The notes below the pieces were generated by a model that saw only the letters and a program-made list of their open reading frames with translations, was not told the DNA's origin and did not search any database. A stretch of DNA of 44,544 nucleotides. Source: a virus. Numbering within the stretch: the first letter of the stretch is position 1; each line of letters starts with the position of its first letter. Location of the stretch: positions 1 through 44,544 of the IMG/VR virus record IMGVR_UViG_3300044622_000912. The stretch is one strand, 5' to 3'. A program made the translations under genes and the position numbers. Positions 1-7,806 of this stretch are shown here, one piece after another.

Positions 1-1086
1 GATAAAAGATTCAGAATTTTAAATATTCCTTATACCGATTCAACAGGTGTTTGTTGGGCAAGAAACTTGACACAACAATTATATGAAGGTGAGGAGTATA
101 CATTACAACTTGATTCTCATATGAGATTTGAACAGGATTGGGATGACACATTAATCAAAATGATTAAACAACTACAAAAGAAAGGATATAAGAAACCTTT
201 GTTAACAGGATATGTTTCTTCATTTGATCCTGATAATGATCCACAAGGTAGAGTTAAAGAACCATGGAGAATGGCATTTGACAGATTCACACCTGAAGGT
301 TGTGTTTTCTTTTTACCTGAAACAATACCAGGTTGGGATAAATTAAAAGAACCAATCCCATCAAGATTTTATTCAGCTCACTTCTGTTTTACTTTAGGTC
401 AATTTTCAACTGAAGTACAACACGACCCTGAGTTTTATTTCCACGGAGAAGAGATTTCAATTGCGGTAAGAGCTTATACTCACGGATATGATTTATTCCA
501 CCCACATAAAACGGTTATTTGGCATGAGTATACTCGTAAAGGTAGAACAAAACAATGGGATGACGATAAAGAATGGGGTAAACGAAATGAAAGATGTCAT
601 CAAAAGAATAGACAATTATTAGGTGTTGATGGTGAAATTCCTGATAGTGATTTTGGAATCTATGGTTTGGGCACTGAAAGAACAATACAAGATTATGAAA
701 AATATTCTGGTCTATTATTCTCAAAAAGAGCGGTACAACAATACACATTAGACAAACAATACCCACCAAACCCTTACACATATAATTCAGAAGAAGAATG
801 GAAAGAATCTTTCTCTTCAATATTTAAACATTGTATTGATGTTAATTATGGTAGCGTACCTGAAACAGATTATGATTTTTGGGTGGTAGCATTCCATAAT
901 GCAAAGGATGAAACATTATTTAGATTGGATGCAGGAATTGATGAGATTAATAGAATGAAAAACGATCCCGATGGATATTGTAAAGTATGGAGAGAATTTA
1001 ATGCGACAGATAAACCAACCTATTGGGTTGTATGGCCTCACTCAGTATCAAAAGGGTGGTGTGATAGATTAACAGGTAATTTATAA
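1..1086 (+). CDS. GlcNAc-transferase-like glycosyltransferase (5' end cut off)
   Basis: The reading frame is open from the first base, so the true start lies upstream and 361 residues are visible. The first part resembles the GlcNAc glycosyltransferase family (PF11397): an AR..(x)n..Y.LQ-DSH-MRF segment with DSH at visible residues 38-40 as the likely metal/nucleotide-sugar site, then HFCFTLGQF, DPEFYFHGEEIS, a long GYDLFHP stretch, and GTERTIQDY. Family members transfer GlcNAc to hydroxyproline or similar acceptors in eukaryotes; the acceptor here cannot be read from sequence. About 100 C-terminal residues (WVVAFHNAKD onwards) lie outside that family and were not recognised. The next gene starts 1 nt after the stop, so this is the first visible member of a glycosylation operon. 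Confidence 0.8.
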   Translation, partial: DKRFRILNIPYTDSTGVCWARNLTQQLYEGEEYTLQLDSHMRFEQDWDDTLIKMIKQLQKKGYKKPLLTGYVSSFDPDNDPQGRVKEPWRMAFDRFTPEGCVFFLPETIPGWDKLKEPIPSRFYSAHFCFTLGQFSTEVQHDPEFYFHGEEISIAVRAYTHGYDLFHPHKTVIWHEYTRKGRTKQWDDDKEWGKRNERCHQKNRQLLGVDGEIPDSDFGIYGLGTERTIQDYEKYSGLLFSKRAVQQYTLDKQYPPNPYTYNSEEEWKESFSSIFKHCIDVNYGSVPETDYDFWVVAFHNAKDETLFRLDAGIDEINRMKNDPDGYCKVWREFNATDKPTYWVVWPHSVSKGWCDRLTGNL

Positions 1087-1087
1087 T

Positions 1088-2413
1088 ATGAAGATAGTTA
1101 TATCACAATTTTTTACCAATAATTTAAGTTATGGTAAATTCACAAAAGAAATAAATAAAAAGTATTGTGATGAAAAGGGATACATATATCATTTAGAATC
1201 TGATGATAATAAAATAAAAACCGCATTAGAAGGTAGATCTCCAACATGGTATAAACCAAAATTTATTAATGAGGTTTTTGAATTATATAATCCTGACTAC
1301 ATTCTTTTTTTAGATGCAGATGCAATAGTATGTGATTTTAATTATAGTGTGGAAGATTTTATTGATTCAAATTATAATATTATATGTACCGAAGATTATG
1401 GTCCTAGTAAATTAAATGCTGGTGTTTTCATAATGAAAAATTCAGATTGGACAAAACGAGTAATGAATAAATGGTGGGAGACAGGTAATAATTTAGTTGG
1501 AGGACCAAATAATGAAATGGGGTTCTATAAAACTGGATTATGGCACGATCAAACTTGTTTCGGACATTTAATGGATATTATGCCCGATTCTAAAACAAAC
1601 ATTAAATTAATAACTAATAAAGTATTAAACGGTAGAGAATATAAAAATAACGTAGATAAAAATTTTATATTTCACGCCTTCTCTTATGGTATGTTACCAA
1701 ATAGAACCATTGATAAATGTTATTACGACATCTTCAATATAGAGATCCCTGATGGTGAAAAATTATCTGATATTGTAGAATACTATGATACAGATAAACA
1801 TTATGAGCATAATTATTTAAGATTAATTTACGATGATTTATTTCTTCCTATACGAGATGAGGTTAAAACTTTTATTGAGATAGGTGTAAATCATGGAGGA
1901 TCTATTTTAATGTGGAGAGATTATTTTAAAAACTCAAAAGTTTTAGGGTTAGATAATAATTTACCTTTCTGTGAAGAAAAATTAGGGGGTAAAAATTTAG
2001 ATCGTATTGAACTAATTAATCTTGACCAATCAATTCCTGAAATGTTAGAAACATTTGCAAACCAATATAGTGACATTGATATTATATTAGAAGATGGTTC
2101 ACATAGAATGTACGACCAACAAATCACATTAGGAAAATTATTTAAAACATTAAAGTCAGGGGGGATATATGTACTTGAAGACTTACACACTAGTTTAGAG
2201 GCTCTGATGCCCGAAAAGGCTTGGTGTGGGTGGGGAGACTCAACAAAAACATTAACCTTAGATATGTTAAAAAATTTCATCTTAACGGGTAAAATACAAT
2301 CCGATTATTTAACTGAAGATGAGATCACATATTTAAATGAAAATATATTATCGGTTGAGATATATCAAAATAGACCAGACTGGAGTATAACAAGTGTAAT
2401 CATAAAAAAATAA
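1088..2413 (+). CDS. Glycosyltransferase-methyltransferase fusion protein
   Basis: Two domains are visible in 441 residues. Residues about 1-230 look like a GT-A fold glycosyltransferase of the GMA12/MNN10 type: YILFLDADA with the DxD-like DAD at 76-78, followed by LNAGVFIMKNS. Residues about 235-441 look like a class I SAM-dependent methyltransferase of the cephalosporin hydroxylase/macrocin methyltransferase type: FIEIGVNHGGS (262-272) as SAM-binding loop and ILEDGSH (333-339) as the acidic metal/substrate motif, then GGIYVLEDLH. A fused enzyme could add a sugar and then O-methylate it, but the order and substrate are inferred. Start follows the upstream stop by 1 nt; the stop overlaps the next ATG (TAATG), which suggests translational coupling. 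Confidence 0.8.
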   Translation: MKIVISQFFTNNLSYGKFTKEINKKYCDEKGYIYHLESDDNKIKTALEGRSPTWYKPKFINEVFELYNPDYILFLDADAIVCDFNYSVEDFIDSNYNIICTEDYGPSKLNAGVFIMKNSDWTKRVMNKWWETGNNLVGGPNNEMGFYKTGLWHDQTCFGHLMDIMPDSKTNIKLITNKVLNGREYKNNVDKNFIFHAFSYGMLPNRTIDKCYYDIFNIEIPDGEKLSDIVEYYDTDKHYEHNYLRLIYDDLFLPIRDEVKTFIEIGVNHGGSILMWRDYFKNSKVLGLDNNLPFCEEKLGGKNLDRIELINLDQSIPEMLETFANQYSDIDIILEDGSHRMYDQQITLGKLFKTLKSGGIYVLEDLHTSLEALMPEKAWCGWGDSTKTLTLDMLKNFILTGKIQSDYLTEDEITYLNENILSVEIYQNRPDWSITSVIIKK

Positions 2414-3375
2414 TGATAGGTATAGTTCATCACACATTTCTCACAGGTAATTGGGAAGAAATATTAAATTCCCAAATAGAAAGACTTATATCTTCGGGGT
2501 TATATGATAAGGCGGATATTATATGGTTTACTTGTAATTTAAATGGAAATGATGAAAATGTATTCACCGACTTTCTTAAAGATTACAATAAAATACAAAC
2601 CGAATGCCATGTTAATAATGGTAATGAATACCCTGGAATTCATAAAGTAAAAGAATTAGGTGATACCAATGAGGACATGAAAATCCTTTATTTTCACGCT
2701 AAAGGAGTTAGTAATACATATACCGATAATGCAACTAAACAAGTTAATCAAGAAAAAATAAAAAACATTCAATCATGGAGAGAGTGTTTAGAATATTTTG
2801 TAATTGATAAATGGGAAGATTGTGTTGATAAATTAGACGAATATGATAATGTTGGTGTTACTTGTAATGGTGGTTGGTATTGGGGGAACTTTTGGTGGTC
2901 ACAATCTAAACACATAAAAAAATGTAGACCTGTTGATTATTGGGGTAGGTGGGATTATGAAGCTTGGTTAAATTCCTATGTGGAAGGTCCAACAAATTAT
3001 GAATTTTTTAAATTTACGTATAACCCATATGTTACTATTATACATGAGGATTGGTATAAAAAAATAAGAACCGAAAATGACCCAATTAAAATAACAGTAT
3101 TAAATGCATTTTATGGTACCCCACCATTTGAAATTGATGAGGGATATTCAAATATCCCATTAAATGTTACTCAAGATGTTAAGAGTGTAATAGAAGAAAA
3201 ATTAAAGGAACAGAATAATGAAAAATTTTATTTTCTAATTAATAACGAATCTATGGGTTGTGATCCATCACATGGAAATAGAAAGTTTTTATTTATTGAA
3301 TTTTATTTGAGTAACAGTAATAACATTTATAAATTAGGACTTCATGAAGGAATGTTCTTTGATCAAAAATTTTAA
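2413..3375 (+). CDS. Glycosyltransferase-like protein of unknown specificity
   Basis: A 320-residue protein not assigned to a family with certainty. Visible marks are a short N-terminal strand (MIGIVHHTF), ILYFHAKGVSN near residue 95, GVTCNGGWYWGNFWW near residue 155, and a late IIHEDWY. The HAKG and GNFWW pair resembles small proteins found in bacterial and phage polysaccharide loci, so a role in glycan transfer is inferred mainly from that and from its neighbours. The ATG overlaps the stop of the GT-methyltransferase gene by 1 nt and the next gene begins 2 nt after its stop, so it is clearly part of the same operon. No signal peptide or membrane segment is visible. Confidence 0.6.
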   Translation: MIGIVHHTFLTGNWEEILNSQIERLISSGLYDKADIIWFTCNLNGNDENVFTDFLKDYNKIQTECHVNNGNEYPGIHKVKELGDTNEDMKILYFHAKGVSNTYTDNATKQVNQEKIKNIQSWRECLEYFVIDKWEDCVDKLDEYDNVGVTCNGGWYWGNFWWSQSKHIKKCRPVDYWGRWDYEAWLNSYVEGPTNYEFFKFTYNPYVTIIHEDWYKKIRTENDPIKITVLNAFYGTPPFEIDEGYSNIPLNVTQDVKSVIEEKLKEQNNEKFYFLINNESMGCDPSHGNRKFLFIEFYLSNSNNIYKLGLHEGMFFDQKF

Positions 3376-3377
3376 GT

Positions 3378-5069
3378 ATGAATAAAAATATAACATTAGT
3401 TACTGGCCTTTGGGATATGGGCAGAGGAAACCTTGAGGGGTGGGCAAAAAGAGATTTTGAATATTATAAAAATAGATTCTTTGAATTTTTAGAAACGGAT
3501 GTTCAGATGTGTATTTGGATACCTAAAGATTTAGAGGAAGATGTATTAAGAATACGTGGTGATAAACCAACTAAAATTTTCATAAAGAATTTAGAGGACT
3601 TTAAAACTTGGAACCCATTCTTTAATAAGATCCAAGAAATACGTAATACAGATAGTTGGAAAAATTTTGCGGGTTGGTTAAGAGAATCCCCACAAGCAAC
3701 ATTAGAATATTATAATCCAATGATGTTTACAAAAATGTTTATGTTAAATGATTCGGCGATTATAAATCCATTTAATTCTGATTATCTTTTTTGGATTGAT
3801 GGTGGTTTAACAAATACGGTTAGTACAGGATATTTTATTAATGATAAAGTTTTAGATAATTTAGAAAATTATATGTCATCATTAGATAAAGAATATGTTC
3901 ATATAACATATCCTTATGAGGCTAACGATGAGATACATGGGTTTGAAAGAAAACAAATGGCAAAGTATTGTAATACTGATTATGTTAATTATGTTGCAAG
4001 AGGTGGTTTCTTTGGTGGTCATAAAAATACAATTCATAATATGAATACATTATATTATGGGGTAATGGAATCCACATTAAAAGATAATTTAATGGGGGCA
4101 GACGAATGTTTATTTACAATATTATGCCACAAATATCCTGAATTAATACACAGATTTGAAATTGAAGGTAATGGATTGGTATGGCCATTTTTTGAAAATT
4201 TAAAAAGTTTTGAAAAACCTATTGATGTTGAAACTAAAATTAAAATTAATGATATTGGTAGTGATATAGGATTATACGTTATTACGTTTAATTCCTCAAA
4301 ACAATTTGAAACTCTTATTGAGTCAATGTTAGACTACGATCCGTCATTCTTAACTAAAACTAAAAAATATTTACTTAATAACTCAACAGATTTAACAACA
4401 ACCGAAAGATATATTCAACTATGTGACCAATATGGGTTTGAACATATTAAAAAAGATAATATTGGTATAACAGGTGGAAGGCAATTTATTGCGGAACATT
4501 TTAATGAACAAAATAATTTAAGTCATTATTATTTTTTTGAGGATGATATGTTTTTTTATAATGGGGGAGATATAACTTGTAAAAATGGATTTGTTAGAAA
4601 AATAAAAAACATATTTGACAACACATTAAAAATAATAAAAGAAGAGAAATTTGATTTTTTAAAGTTAAACTTTAGTGAATTTTATGGTAGTCACAATAAA
4701 CAATGGGCTTGGTATAATGTACCGCAATCATTTAGGGAATCTCATTGGATAAACAACCCAAGATTACCCGAACATGGTTTGGATGCTAACTCACCTAATT
4801 TAGAATTTAAACACATTAAATCGTATAATGGTATACCATATGCAACAGGTGAAATTTATTTGTGTAACTGGCCAATAGTAATGTCAAAAGAAGGTAATTA
4901 TAAATGTTATCTTAAAACAAAGTTTGGTATGCCTTACGAACAAACTCTTATGTCTCATTGTTATCAAGAAACGGTAAAGGGTAATATAACGGGTTCTGTA
5001 TTACTTTCAACACCAACCGATCATAATAGATTTGATTTTTATGACGGTAGTTTGAGAAAAGAATGTTAA
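3378..5069 (+). CDS. HtrL/YibB-type glycosyltransferase with second GT-A domain
   Basis: This 563-residue protein seems to hold two glycosyltransferase modules. Residues about 1-280 resemble HtrL/YibB (PF09612): TLVTGLWDMGRG at the start, YYNPMMFTKMFML, then LFWIDGGL with D141, and later GGFFGG. Residues about 290-563 begin with a fresh beta strand (GLYVITFNSS) and contain FFEDDMFF with E388-D389-D390, a DxD-like site typical of GT-A enzymes. HtrL/YibB relatives occur in lipopolysaccharide and capsule loci. The gene lies 2 nt after the preceding stop and is the last of the cassette; a TATTTAT motif follows it before the next gene, marking a new transcription unit. Substrates are unknown. Confidence 0.72.
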   Translation: MNKNITLVTGLWDMGRGNLEGWAKRDFEYYKNRFFEFLETDVQMCIWIPKDLEEDVLRIRGDKPTKIFIKNLEDFKTWNPFFNKIQEIRNTDSWKNFAGWLRESPQATLEYYNPMMFTKMFMLNDSAIINPFNSDYLFWIDGGLTNTVSTGYFINDKVLDNLENYMSSLDKEYVHITYPYEANDEIHGFERKQMAKYCNTDYVNYVARGGFFGGHKNTIHNMNTLYYGVMESTLKDNLMGADECLFTILCHKYPELIHRFEIEGNGLVWPFFENLKSFEKPIDVETKIKINDIGSDIGLYVITFNSSKQFETLIESMLDYDPSFLTKTKKYLLNNSTDLTTTERYIQLCDQYGFEHIKKDNIGITGGRQFIAEHFNEQNNLSHYYFFEDDMFFYNGGDITCKNGFVRKIKNIFDNTLKIIKEEKFDFLKLNFSEFYGSHNKQWAWYNVPQSFRESHWINNPRLPEHGLDANSPNLEFKHIKSYNGIPYATGEIYLCNWPIVMSKEGNYKCYLKTKFGMPYEQTLMSHCYQETVKGNITGSVLLSTPTDHNRFDFYDGSLRKEC

Positions 5070-5075
5070 TTGCAA

Positions 5076-5082
5076 TATTTAT
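5076..5082 (+). promoter_or_regulatory. TATTTAT motif, putative late promoter core
   Basis: TATTTAT followed by an A-rich leader, 14 nt before the ATG at 5097. It is one of a set of identical heptamers in front of transcription-unit heads across the window. Confidence 0.5.
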
Positions 5083-5096
5083 TGTAAAATCAAATA

Positions 5097-5639
5097 ATGG
5101 AATTTTACATTAAGAAAAATGCTACGTTACCCGTTTTAAAGATGCAAGTCGTTAAAGACGGTAGAAGTGATTATAATAAGATGATGGAAATGATTGAGGA
5201 ATCTTCTATCTTTTTTTCAATGGTAGATACTGAGACGGGGATTCCAAGAATTGTTACTAGACCTGCAGGATTTGTTGAGAAAACCCAAATGGATCCAAAT
5301 GCTGAATACGAATATTATGTTTATTATCAGTTTACTCCAAATGATACAAGAAAAGTTGGTAGATATGAAGGTCAGTTCTTATTACGAAATTCTGACGGAA
5401 CATTAATTTTACCAATCAGAGAAAAACTTTATATAAATGTACAAGAAAGTTTCATTGCGGATGATCTTCCGTATGAATCTTGTTATGTTGTTGGTTTCCC
5501 TTGTTGTGCTAGTATACCAACAACCACAACAACTACAACAACACCTTGTCCTAGTTGTAGAGCTTGTTGTCCACCGACTCCAACACCTGAACCAATTACA
5601 ACAACTACAACTTTTTTACCACCTGAAGAGTTAGATTAA
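5097..5639 (+). CDS. Putative virion protein with Thr/Pro/Cys-rich tail
   Basis: The 180-residue product is not a recognised family. Residues 1-135 look like a compact beta domain (YYVYYQFTPNDTRKVGRYEGQF, then LPIREKLYINV) of the kind found in baseplate or receptor-binding proteins; that comparison is by general appearance only. The last 45 residues are low complexity: an eight-Thr run near 142-149, PCPSCRACCPPTPTPEP, then a five-Thr run followed by FLPPEELD. Similar Thr runs ending in a hydrophobic residue and Pro occur in the sheath and the large hub protein. It has its own TATTTAT motif and is followed by a second Thr/Pro-rich gene, which suggests a late structural unit. Confidence 0.6.
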   Translation: MEFYIKKNATLPVLKMQVVKDGRSDYNKMMEMIEESSIFFSMVDTETGIPRIVTRPAGFVEKTQMDPNAEYEYYVYYQFTPNDTRKVGRYEGQFLLRNSDGTLILPIREKLYINVQESFIADDLPYESCYVVGFPCCASIPTTTTTTTTPCPSCRACCPPTPTPEPITTTTTFLPPEELD

Positions 5640-5714
5640 GTCAAAGAATTACAAAATATTTTCAAAAACTTAGTAGATAAAAAAAGATAATATAATTTTT
5701 ATTATGTTATGAAC

Positions 5715-5721
5715 TATTTAT
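5715..5721 (+). promoter_or_regulatory. TATTTAT motif, putative late promoter core
   Basis: TATTTAT then TTAATAAAAAACT, 13 nt before the ATG at 5735. Confidence 0.5.
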
Positions 5722-5734
5722 TTAATAAAAAACT

Positions 5735-7690
5735 ATGCCTTGTAAGAGTTATAAAATCACATCTACTGCACCTTTTAAAATAATACAGTTTACTCCATGT
5801 TGTGGTAATCCTATTTCACCATTGGTAATTCTTAATCCTCCTGGAGTAAGATACATTTGTTCATCTACGACACCATCAGTTCCTACTGGCGTATCTTATA
5901 CTTTAATGGGAGAATGTTGTATTTCAACACCTACACCTACAAAAACAAAAACTCCAACTCCTACACCGACAAAAACAAAAACTCCAACACCTACACCGAC
6001 AAAAACAAAAACTCCAACTCCTACACCGACAAAAACAAAAACACCAACACCTACACCGACAAAACCAATTTGTAAAAATTATAAGATTACAGTAACGTCA
6101 GTTTTTGAAATAATACAGTTTACTCCATGTTGTGGTTCTCCTAGTTCACCAATGAGTGTTGGTCAGGGAATAACATACGTTTGTTCATTTACATTCCCAT
6201 CAGTTCCTACTGGAGTATCTTGTACTTTATTTGGAGATTGTCCAACTTGTCCAACACCTACACCAACTCCTACACCTACTCAAACAGATTATACTCAATG
6301 TACTTGTTTTACTGCAATTAATCCATATGCAGATTTCATTGGTATAAAATATACCAATTGTTATAATATTCCTGACCAAGGAATTATGGTTCCGGCACTA
6401 GGAACTGTCCAATTTTGTGCACTATCAATCACAGACGATTATTTTGGTATAACGTCACCAACAGGTATTTGTTCTAATAATGTAGATTGTAATGGTCCAA
6501 CTCCTACACCAACAAAAACTCCGACACCAACACCTACAAAAACTTTAACTCCTACACCAACAAAAACTCCGACACCAACACCTACAAAAACTTTAACTCC
6601 TACACCCACAAAAACATTAACTCCTACACCAACACAAACATTAACACCAACATTAACATCAACACCAACATTAACACCAACACCTACAATAACTTCAACC
6701 CCACAATGTGTACCATTCTCTGGAACAGATTTTACCACAACATGGGAAACTACTAGTCCAAATGAAATGATCACTTTACCTTATGACTCATTAGGTACTT
6801 ACTCAGGGATAATAGATTGGGGTGATGGTAACACAAGTGTTAATAGTTATGCAAATAGAACTCATACCTACGCAACTGCGGGAACTTATACGGTAACTAT
6901 ATGTGGAACTATTGAAGGTTGGAATTTTTCACTTTATGCAACTGCAGCTTTACAGATTAGAACAGTAGAAAGATGGGGTCAGTTACGAGGTAGGAATAAT
7001 TCTTGTCCAGGTTTTCTTAATTGTGCAAATTTAGATGCAAATTTAGTTCAAGATACTATAGATTTAACAGGATATGTTACTTTGATATCAATGTTTCAGG
7101 GTTGTAGTTCCCTTACGTCTATTAATAATATAAATTCTTGGAATACATCATTAATTACAGATATGCGGTCTATGTTTTTAGGTTGTTCGTCATTTAATCA
7201 ATCATTGAGTTTTGATACATCATCAGTTCAAACTATAAATCAAATGTTCCGCAATTGTACAGTATTTAATAGCCCACTTTTCCTTGACACATCATCAGTT
7301 ATGTATATGGATAATATGTTTGGAAATTGTGGATTCAATCAACCACTTATTCAAGGTGTAAATGGATGGGATACTTCATCAGTTATTTCTATGGCTTCTA
7401 TGTTTGCGTTATCCGCAGCATTTGATCAAAACATAGGAAGTTGGGATGTGACAAGTGTTACTCAAAACTTTGATAATCCAACAAATAATGATTTTATGTT
7501 TGGTAAAACACCTTTAACATTCTCTACCACTAACTTAGATGCAATATACGCTGGATGGAGTAGTCAGGTTGTTAATACAGGTCTTACTATATCTTTTGGT
7601 TCGGCTAAATATACAACATTAGGAGGACAAGCAGGAAAAGATATTTTAACAAATACATACGGTTGGATTATATCTGACGGAGGAGTTTAA
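5735..7690 (+). CDS. Repeat-rich adhesin/tail-fibre-like protein (PKD and BspA-type domains)
   Basis: A 651-residue mosaic. Two related Cys-containing domains of about 58 residues (residues ~2-65 and ~112-170, both with [13 protein letters not shown] and PSVPTGVS) flank a [10 protein letters not shown] repeat array; a third Cys-rich domain (~185-250) precedes a second Thr/Pro array (~255-322). Then comes a PKD-like segment ([28 protein letters not shown], ~355-390), and finally several BspA-like (DUF285) repeats of about 25 residues with [13 protein letters not shown] and [13 protein letters not shown] signatures. PKD and BspA domains usually mediate adhesion, so host binding at the virion surface is the likely role. 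No signal peptide is seen, which fits a virion protein rather than a secreted one. It lies just before DNA polymerase but has a separate promoter. Confidence 0.72.
   Translation: MPCKSYKITSTAPFKIIQFTPCCGNPISPLVILNPPGVRYICSSTTPSVPTGVSYTLMGECCISTPTPTKTKTPTPTPTKTKTPTPTPTKTKTPTPTPTKTKTPTPTPTKPICKNYKITVTSVFEIIQFTPCCGSPSSPMSVGQGITYVCSFTFPSVPTGVSCTLFGDCPTCPTPTPTPTPTQTDYTQCTCFTAINPYADFIGIKYTNCYNIPDQGIMVPALGTVQFCALSITDDYFGITSPTGICSNNVDCNGPTPTPTKTPTPTPTKTLTPTPTKTPTPTPTKTLTPTPTKTLTPTPTQTLTPTLTSTPTLTPTPTITSTPQCVPFSGTDFTTTWETTSPNEMITLPYDSLGTYSGIIDWGDGNTSVNSYANRTHTYATAGTYTVTICGTIEGWNFSLYATAALQIRTVERWGQLRGRNNSCPGFLNCANLDANLVQDTIDLTGYVTLISMFQGCSSLTSINNINSWNTSLITDMRSMFLGCSSFNQSLSFDTSSVQTINQMFRNCTVFNSPLFLDTSSVMYMDNMFGNCGFNQPLIQGVNGWDTSSVISMASMFALSAAFDQNIGSWDVTSVTQNFDNPTNNDFMFGKTPLTFSTTNLDAIYAGWSSQVVNTGLTISFGSAKYTTLGGQAGKDILTNTYGWIISDGGV
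5738..6245 (+). repeat. Duplicated Cys-domain within the adhesin gene
   Basis: DNA at about 5738-5925 and 6070-6245 encodes two similar domains. Nucleotide identity is still visible in stretches such as ATAATACAGTTTACTCCATG and in the segment for PSVPTGVS, which implies a recent internal duplication separated by the first Thr/Pro array. Confidence 0.75.
5941..6066 (+). repeat. 30-bp in-frame tandem repeat encoding [10 protein letters not shown]
   Basis: Units beginning AAAAACAAAAACT recur at 5941, 5971, 6001 and 6031, with single-base differences (CCAACTCCT or CCAACACCT). The period is ten codons, so copy-number change keeps the frame. Confidence 0.9.
6497..6703 (+). repeat. 48-bp tandem Thr/Pro/Lys repeat array
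   Basis: Units starting ACTCCTACACC recur at 6500, 6548 and 6596 with an exact 48-nt period (16 codons), then degenerate into shorter ACACCAACATTAAC-type repeats. The array links a Cys-rich domain to the PKD-like domain. Confidence 0.85.
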
Positions 7691-7717
7691 CACTTAATAA
7701 TCCTTGTTAAAAATAAT

Positions 7718-7748
7718 TTGACATACGATTCTTTTTTTCATATATTTA
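7718..7748 (+). promoter_or_regulatory. Bacteroidetes-type promoter for DNA polymerase
   Basis: TTGAC at 7718-7722 and TATATTTA at 7741-7748 are separated by 18 nt. This fits the Bacteroidetes housekeeping pattern (TTG, about 19-21 nt, TAnnTTTG) except for the last base. The same arrangement with the same spacing precedes gp32, so both replication genes are probably read by host RNA polymerase. The -7 box also contains TATTTAT (7743-7749), so a second use by a late factor is possible. Confidence 0.6.
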
Positions 7749-7763
7749 TTTGAAGAAGGTAAA

Positions 7764-7780
7764 TTTCGTTACACACGAAA
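7764..7780 (+). promoter_or_regulatory. Leader hairpin before DNA polymerase, possible translational operator
   Basis: TTTCGT (7764-7769), loop TACAC, ACGAAA (7775-7780) form a perfect 6-bp stem in the predicted leader, 26 nt before the ATG at 7807. T4 and RB69 gp43 repress their own translation by binding a hairpin in the leader; this hairpin has a comparable size but lies further upstream, so the parallel is inference. Confidence 0.35.
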
Positions 7781-7806
7781 GCCAATGAACCAACTCAAAA
7801 AATATT

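Noticed and set aside
6439-6774. Val/Gly-rich minus-strand frame opposite the adhesin repeats
   Set aside because: It is the complement of the Thr/Pro array (ACA/CCA codons read as TGT/GGT/GTT) and not a gene.
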